Assembly: GCA_945901965.1 (NCBI GenBank)
Contig: CAMDMN010000077.1
Coordinates: forward strand, 1-8,556
Direction: 5' to 3'
DNA: 8,556 nt
From: Legionella genomosp. 1
Lineage (GTDB): Bacteria; Pseudomonadota; Gammaproteobacteria; Legionellales; Legionellaceae
A model generated the notes under the pieces. That model was not told the origin of the DNA, did not search any database, and worked only from the letters and a program-made list of their open reading frames with translations. Made by a program: the position numbers and the translations under genes. Positions within the stretch are counted from its first letter, which is position 1. Every line of letters starts with the position of its first letter. Shown here piece by piece: positions 5,655-8,556 of this stretch.

Positions 5655-5731
5655 AAATGGATGATATAAACGTTATTGTTGGGGTAAATGGTTGTGGTAA
5701 AAGTAATTTATATATAGCGGTATATTTTTAA
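5591..5731 (+). pseudogene. N-terminal remnant of a RecF/SMC-like AAA family ATPase
   Basis: This frame differs from the preceding ORF and opens after a TGA at 5588-5590. It reads YKTLSIQGYRSIQNLRLKM, then DDINVIVGVNGCGKSNLY, and stops at TAA 5729-5731. It is the characteristic start of AAA-type predicted ATPases related to RecF/SMC/OLD: a strand, the G-Y-R-S-I motif, then a Walker A (GVNGCGKS, 5681-5704).

There is no ATG before 5657 and the protein ends about 10 residues after the Walker A lysine, whereas such ATPases are usually several hundred residues. It is cut at both ends: its start is replaced by the 5304 ORF and the rest is missing before the methyltransferase gene. It cannot be a working ATPase. 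Confidence 0.75.
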
Positions 5732-5746
5732 AATGTTGAGAAATTT

Positions 5747-6343
5747 ATGACTAAAGATAATCAAGGCAAAATCTATGATCTAATTGCAACTGAGTTTGCA
5801 AATATGAGGGATTTATTTTATTTAGAACAAAAATATTTAGATTTATTACTGTCTTATTTGCAACCAAACGCACATATTCTTGATATTGGATGTGGCTCAG
5901 GTTATCCAATCGCGGCTTATTTAATTGAGCAAGGTTTTCAAGTTACTGGAGTTGATGGTTCTAAGGAGCTTTTAAATATTGCAAATCAAAAATGTCCAAA
6001 TATGCAGACTATTTTGGGCGATATTCGCACGGTAAAACTTAATAATAAATACGATGCGTTGCTTGAATGGTGGTGTCTATTCCATATACCTAAAGAAGAT
6101 CATCCAAAAATGATTTCTCGCTTTGCTAAGTGGATAAAACCAGGTGGATTCTTGGAGTTTACAACTGGTGATGAAGATTATGAACATAAAAGCAGTGATA
6201 TGCTCAATCAAGAGCTTGCATTTTATAGCCTTGATCCTAAATTATATGAAAAATATTTAAAGGAAAATGGTTTCAAAATCTTGTTGCGTGAGCACGATCA
6301 GGAGCATCATTTGGTATGGATTGCTCAATATGAAGGATGTTAG
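5747..6343 (+). CDS. Class I SAM-dependent methyltransferase
   Basis: This 198-residue protein has the Rossmann-like class I fold. It shows motif I HILDIGCGSGYPIA (43-56), the acidic end of strand 2 in VTGVD70GS, a GDI (91-93) for adenine-side contacts, motif IV-like LLEWWCLFHI (105-114) and the post-motif KPGGFLEF (131-138). Its length is normal for small stand-alone methyltransferases of the Methyltransf_11/25 type. The acceptor cannot be read from the sequence; the aromatic EWWCLFHI motif gives no specific clue.

The ATG at 5747 has a weak GAG Shine-Dalgarno (5738-5740) and starts only 15 nt after the ATPase remnant. The gene may therefore have lost its native upstream region and rely on read-through. 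It converges with the GNAT gene. Confidence 0.9.
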   Translation: MTKDNQGKIYDLIATEFANMRDLFYLEQKYLDLLLSYLQPNAHILDIGCGSGYPIAAYLIEQGFQVTGVDGSKELLNIANQKCPNMQTILGDIRTVKLNNKYDALLEWWCLFHIPKEDHPKMISRFAKWIKPGGFLEFTTGDEDYEHKSSDMLNQELAFYSLDPKLYEKYLKENGFKILLREHDQEHHLVWIAQYEGC

Positions 6344-6356
6344 TAGCAGTAGCAGG

Positions 6357-6370
6357 GCAGCTCGTGCTGC
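6357..6370. other. Short GC-rich stem-loop after the methyltransferase gene
   Basis: GCAGC (6357-6361), a TCGT loop and GCTGC (6366-6370) form a 5-bp GC-rich stem 13 nt after the methyltransferase stop. No T run follows, so at most it is a weak transcript end. Confidence 0.3.
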
Positions 6371-6384
6371 GATTATGAGCAAAT

Positions 6385-6415
6385 GTAGCCCGTAAGGAGC
6401 GCAGCGGATTACGGG
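6385..6415 (+). repeat. GTAG-headed REP-like palindrome, copy A
   Basis: GTAG (6385-6388) is directly followed by CCCGTAA (6389-6395), a 13-nt centre and TTACGGG (6409-6415), forming a 7-bp stem. A GTAG tetranucleotide ahead of a GC-rich imperfect palindrome is the hallmark of REP elements mobilised by RAYT (Y1-type) transposases. The core is GC-rich against AT-rich surroundings. No RAYT gene lies in the window. Confidence 0.75.
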
Positions 6416-6540
6416 TTTCAAAAGTTTAATGCTAAAACGAAAAAATAAGTTAGTTGTACAATCAATCGATTAGCCATCTTCATCACTTTATTTATATGTT
6501 GGAAAAAATCTTTTACACGTAGATTATGGGGGTGAATGAT

Positions 6541-6571
6541 CCCGTAATCCGCTGTGCTCCTTACGGGCTAA
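6541..6571 (-). repeat. REP-like palindrome, copy B, inverted relative to copy A
   Basis: On the minus strand this 27-bp core matches copy A at 26 of 27 positions (one G-to-A change in the loop); the head is TTAG instead of GTAG. It faces copy A across 125 bp, forming a BIME-like inverted pair between the convergent methyltransferase and GNAT genes. Either hairpin could impede transcription, although neither has a T run. The spacer 6416-6540 shows no gene. Confidence 0.72.
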
Positions 6572-6602
6572 GCTTCACTGCCATTAAGTTAAGGAAATAC
6601 AA

Positions 6603-7037
6603 TCATAATTTCTTTTTCATGTAGTATCGTTTATGACCAACCGGGCAATCTTCAAGAACACCAAAAATTTCATAGCCTGACTTTAAATAAAAATCTTTAG
6701 ATTGCCAATCAAAGGTATCCAAATGCGAAAGAGTTGCTCCCATTAATTTCGCTTTTGTTTCAACCTTCTGCAGTAAACGACTACCAAGTTTAAGGTTACG
6801 ATATCTTTCATTTACAATAAATGCATCTATGTAAAGCATCCCCCAACAATACATTAATGCATTTATTCCCGCGACGACATTATTTTGTTCGTCTTTAATA
6901 TGATAATTAAGAGGGATAAAGTCTTCTGTCTGAGTGAATGGTGCATGAGTTTTATTAAATTCAACAATACCGCTATCAATAAACTCTACTTCAGTTTGAT
7001 TTGAAGAGCATATTTCGTACCCTGATAATTTATTCAT
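6603..7037 (-). CDS. GNAT-family N-acetyltransferase
   Basis: This is a 144-residue single-domain GNAT, expected to transfer acetyl from acetyl-CoA to an amine; its substrate is unknown. The acetyl-CoA pyrophosphate-binding region is the strand LYIDAFIVNE (68-77) followed by RYRNLKLGSRLL (78-89). In the usual R-x-x-G-x-G/A pattern the first Gly is Lys83 here and the second is G85. The C-terminal half reads LSHLDTFDWQSKDFYLKSGYEIFG (103-126), then GHKRYYMKKKL, which is very typical of one widespread bacterial GNAT subgroup.

The Shine-Dalgarno is weak (AAAGG about 9 nt upstream). The gene is transcribed alone, diverging from the kinase-like gene and converging on the methyltransferase. Confidence 0.92.
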   Translation of the reverse strand: MNKLSGYEICSSNQTEVEFIDSGIVEFNKTHAPFTQTEDFIPLNYHIKDEQNNVVAGINALMYCWGMLYIDAFIVNERYRNLKLGSRLLQKVETKAKLMGATLSHLDTFDWQSKDFYLKSGYEIFGVLEDCPVGHKRYYMKKKL

Positions 7038-7138
7038 CTTTTGGCCTTTGGAACATTATGAAAATATTTACTATAATAACATCTAATCTAGCTTTTTTTA
7101 GCATCTTGAAAATGTCTCATTACCGTAAAACTACCGTA

Positions 7139-7166
7139 TTGTTAATAACCTTATTAGTGATATTAT
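7139..7166 (+). promoter_or_regulatory. Candidate promoter for the kinase-like / duplicated-domain operon
   Basis: TTGTTA (7139-7144) lies 16 bp from TATTAT (7161-7166), a moderate sigma70 match about 45 nt before the start codon. An alternative on the same strand is TTGGAA (7048-7053) with TATAAT (7072-7077) and an 18-bp spacer. Neither is decisive. Confidence 0.35.
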
Positions 7167-7210
7167 TTCCAATATGATACTAAATCTGTTCAATATGGGG
7201 GCATGTTAAA

Positions 7211-7717
7211 ATGAATAAATACAAGCGGATATATATCGTGGGTCATTCAGGTGCAGGAAAAGGTGTTCTTGCTCAAGCTCTTGCTAATAAACTTGGATGG
7301 AAATTCATCGATACCGATTTTGGCTTGGCTCCATCCATAGGCCGCTCTTTAAAGGATATCCTTGGAACACAGGGCGAAGAATCTTTTCATCAGTGTTTAA
7401 CGGATATTTTATCAAGTCAAAAAACTATGGAAAATATTGTAGTAACAACCGATGATAGTATCTTAGCAAGCCCTAAAAATAAGGAGTTGTTATCTTCCGA
7501 ATATGTGGTCTGGTTACAGGTAAGTCCTGATGTTCAATTAGAAAGAATTGGCCATAATCGACCACTTTTACCAAGAAGCGATTACAAAGAATTTCTGAAT
7601 ACTCTGCGACTGGAACGTGATGATCTGTATAATCAAGTGGCAAATTTTTCACTCATCTCTGATAATGGGGAGATAGATTCGCATGTGGAACAAATCATTA
7701 ATGCTATGAAAAAATAG
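7211..7717 (+). CDS. Shikimate-kinase-like P-loop protein with altered active-site motifs
   Basis: This 168-residue P-loop NMP/shikimate-kinase-like protein has the right length for a shikimate kinase. Order: a strand and phosphate loop IVGHSGAGKG (9-18); FIDTD (32-36), matching the DTD that contacts shikimate and Mg2+; SIGRSLKDILGTQGEESFHQ (42-61), matching the family's segment before the shikimate-binding Arg; a lid-like RPLLPRSDY (117-125); and C-terminal helices.

Oddities: residue 18 after the P-loop lysine is Gly instead of Ser/Thr; the usual FR is FH (59-60); and the Gly-rich shikimate-binding turn is TTDD (79-82). It is therefore unlikely to be AroK and may phosphorylate something else or be inactive.

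A GGGGG run (7197-7201) lies 9 nt before the ATG. The next gene follows after 10 nt. Confidence 0.82.
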   Translation: MNKYKRIYIVGHSGAGKGVLAQALANKLGWKFIDTDFGLAPSIGRSLKDILGTQGEESFHQCLTDILSSQKTMENIVVTTDDSILASPKNKELLSSEYVVWLQVSPDVQLERIGHNRPLLPRSDYKEFLNTLRLERDDLYNQVANFSLISDNGEIDSHVEQIINAMKK

Positions 7718-7727
7718 GTCATTTTGA

Positions 7728-8306
7728 ATGAATTACATGGTCACTTCACAGCTTGCGCGAGGGGAAGAAAAGTTGATTGCCTCATTTGATTCAGAGGATG
7801 AGGTGCTTTTATTTATATCAAAAAAAATTAATGTCGATGAGGAAGAAGGTAAAAAAGTTATTTACCGTTTATATGGTGAGTATGAATTGTTGCAAGTTTG
7901 GAATATAGATAACATTTCAATAAGTAGCGCCATGTATGCTGATGGTAATGCGGATATTGATAATCTACCCCCAGGTGTTTTTGAGGTAATGATTAATTTT
8001 GTTGATCCATTACAAAGAATACCAATAGCACAATTTTATGCGAAATCTGATGCTTTACTATTCATTGTCAGTGCATTTGAGGATGAAAATGATAGGCATG
8101 CCAACGATGTGTTTTTTATTTTCAAAGGCAATTTGTTAATGCATACTGTTAATAAATCTATCTTGGAAAAGCAAAAAAGAGGATCAGGTGGTGCCGATGG
8201 TCAGGAAAACGGTTCAAAATATCAAATAAGTCCATTATCCACAAGACCAACTCCAGGTGGCGGTCCTCCTGATTATTGGGTTGAAAAAGATGATGCTGAT
8301 GATTAA
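7728..8306 (+). CDS. Unrecognised protein with two diverged copies of one domain and a Gly/Pro-rich acidic tail
   Basis: I do not recognise this 192-residue protein. It contains an internal duplication: LIASFDSEDEVLLFISKKI (16-34) with its following strands to N59 matches PIAQFYAKSDALLFIVSAF (99-117) with its following strands to N142. The shared pattern is IA-x-F, x7, LLFI, an acidic stretch, V-x4/5-G-x-LL, and a terminal N, suggesting two alpha-beta repeats of about 45 residues. Residues 150-182 are Gly/Ser/Pro-rich and probably disordered; the end (WVEKDDADD) is strongly acidic.

The ATG at 7728 follows an in-frame TGA directly, with AGG 9 nt upstream; a second ATG at 7737 is possible. It lies 10 nt after the kinase-like gene, so co-transcription is likely. 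Confidence 0.8.
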   Translation: MNYMVTSQLARGEEKLIASFDSEDEVLLFISKKINVDEEEGKKVIYRLYGEYELLQVWNIDNISISSAMYADGNADIDNLPPGVFEVMINFVDPLQRIPIAQFYAKSDALLFIVSAFEDENDRHANDVFFIFKGNLLMHTVNKSILEKQKRGSGGADGQENGSKYQISPLSTRPTPGGGPPDYWVEKDDADD

Positions 8307-8364
8307 CAGTTTTTCGATATCAATGCGGTCGCGTCTTGCTTTTTCCCAGCCACATCCAAGGCCT

Positions 8365-8381
8365 GAGATAAAATGTATCTC
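8365..8381. promoter_or_regulatory. Possible operator: 6-bp inverted repeat before the HicB-like gene
   Basis: GAGATA (8365-8370), AAATG, TATCTC (8376-8381) is a perfect dyad 42 nt before the HicB-like start. TA promoters are usually autoregulated through such dyads, but no clear -35/-10 pair is visible here and the arms are short. Confidence 0.3.
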
Positions 8382-8422
8382 TTGAAACAGATAATTTATC
8401 AACTAAAAAAGGAAGGGCTATT

Positions 8423-8556
8423 ATGAAAGATATGCTGAAATATAAAGGTTATTATGGTTCTATTTATTTTGATGAAGATGATTTGATTCTTTTTGGGAAA
8501 GTTGAGTTTATTATAGCCTTAATTAGTTATGAGGGTGAGAGTGCTGCAGAGATCAA
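8423..8556 (+). CDS. HicB-family antitoxin, N-terminal part (continues beyond the window)
   Basis: The first 44 codons are visible. MLKYKGYYGSIYFDEDD (4-20), LILFGKVEFI (21-30) and ALISYEGESAAEI (32-44) follow the pattern YKGY.GS..f...d...fGkv......isYeGes, characteristic of the partly RNase H-like HicB antitoxin fold. A GGAAGG Shine-Dalgarno (8411-8416) lies 6 nt before the ATG.

HicB normally pairs with the small double-stranded-RNA-binding-fold toxin HicA. No HicA-like ORF is present in the 116 nt upstream, so a partner would have to lie downstream of the window, or this is a solitary HicB. Many HicB proteins carry a C-terminal DNA-binding domain, which cannot be checked here. Confidence 0.82.
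   Translation, partial: MKDMLKYKGYYGSIYFDEDDLILFGKVEFIIALISYEGESAAEI

Noticed and set aside
6385..6571. Classical MITE with target-site duplication
   Set aside because: The inverted pair could be terminal repeats, but the flanking bases (AAATGT on the left, AAGCTT on the right) show no duplication. The GTAG-headed hairpins fit REP elements better.
7203..7214. Mini-ORF ATG TTA AAA TGA overlapping the kinase-like start as a translational coupler
   Set aside because: Its ATG lies only 1 nt from the GGGGG run, too close for a working Shine-Dalgarno, and three codons are easily chance.

Overview
The window is about 8.5 kb of AT-rich DNA that looks like an accessory region of a gammaproteobacterial chromosome. 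A Legionella-type genome is the best guess. The basis is the low GC content, the mix of lineage-restricted proteins with small toxin-antitoxin (TA) loci, and a GTAG-headed REP hairpin pair. No single marker proves the genus, so this assignment is inference.

Left part (1-3175, minus strand): a fused membrane/ATPase ABC exporter (1034-3175). It is followed by an unrecognised acidic, Ser/Glu-rich protein with a CxxC...CxxH motif and a run of ten glycines (80-946). The second gene has its own near-consensus sigma70 promoter in the gap, so the two genes need not be a single operon.

Middle part (3320-5731): two type II TA modules lie back to back and divergently. On the minus strand is a Phd-type antitoxin followed by a PIN-domain toxin, with a 27-bp palindrome on the -10 box. 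On the plus strand is a RelE/HigB-type toxin followed by an XRE antitoxin, with a perfect-consensus promoter carrying two tandem palindromes. A perfect 47-bp direct repeat flanks the second module. It is followed by hairpins, an orphan ORF, and a decayed N-terminus of a RecF/SMC-like AAA ATPase whose Walker A motif is still readable. This is the most rearranged part of the window.

Right part (5747-8556): a class I SAM methyltransferase (+) and a GNAT acetyltransferase (-) converge on an inverted pair of REP hairpins. Next is a two-gene plus-strand unit: a shikimate-kinase-like P-loop protein lacking several hallmark residues, and an unrecognised protein built of two diverged copies of one domain plus a Gly/Pro-rich acidic tail. 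The window ends inside a HicB-type antitoxin gene, a third TA component.

Overall the region looks like an accretion zone of TA modules, stand-alone modifying enzymes and remnants, not one pathway. No complete new multi-gene system can be demonstrated. The best leads are the repeat-flanked TA cassette, the degenerate kinase with its duplicated-domain partner, and the ABC exporter with non-canonical nucleotide-binding motifs.
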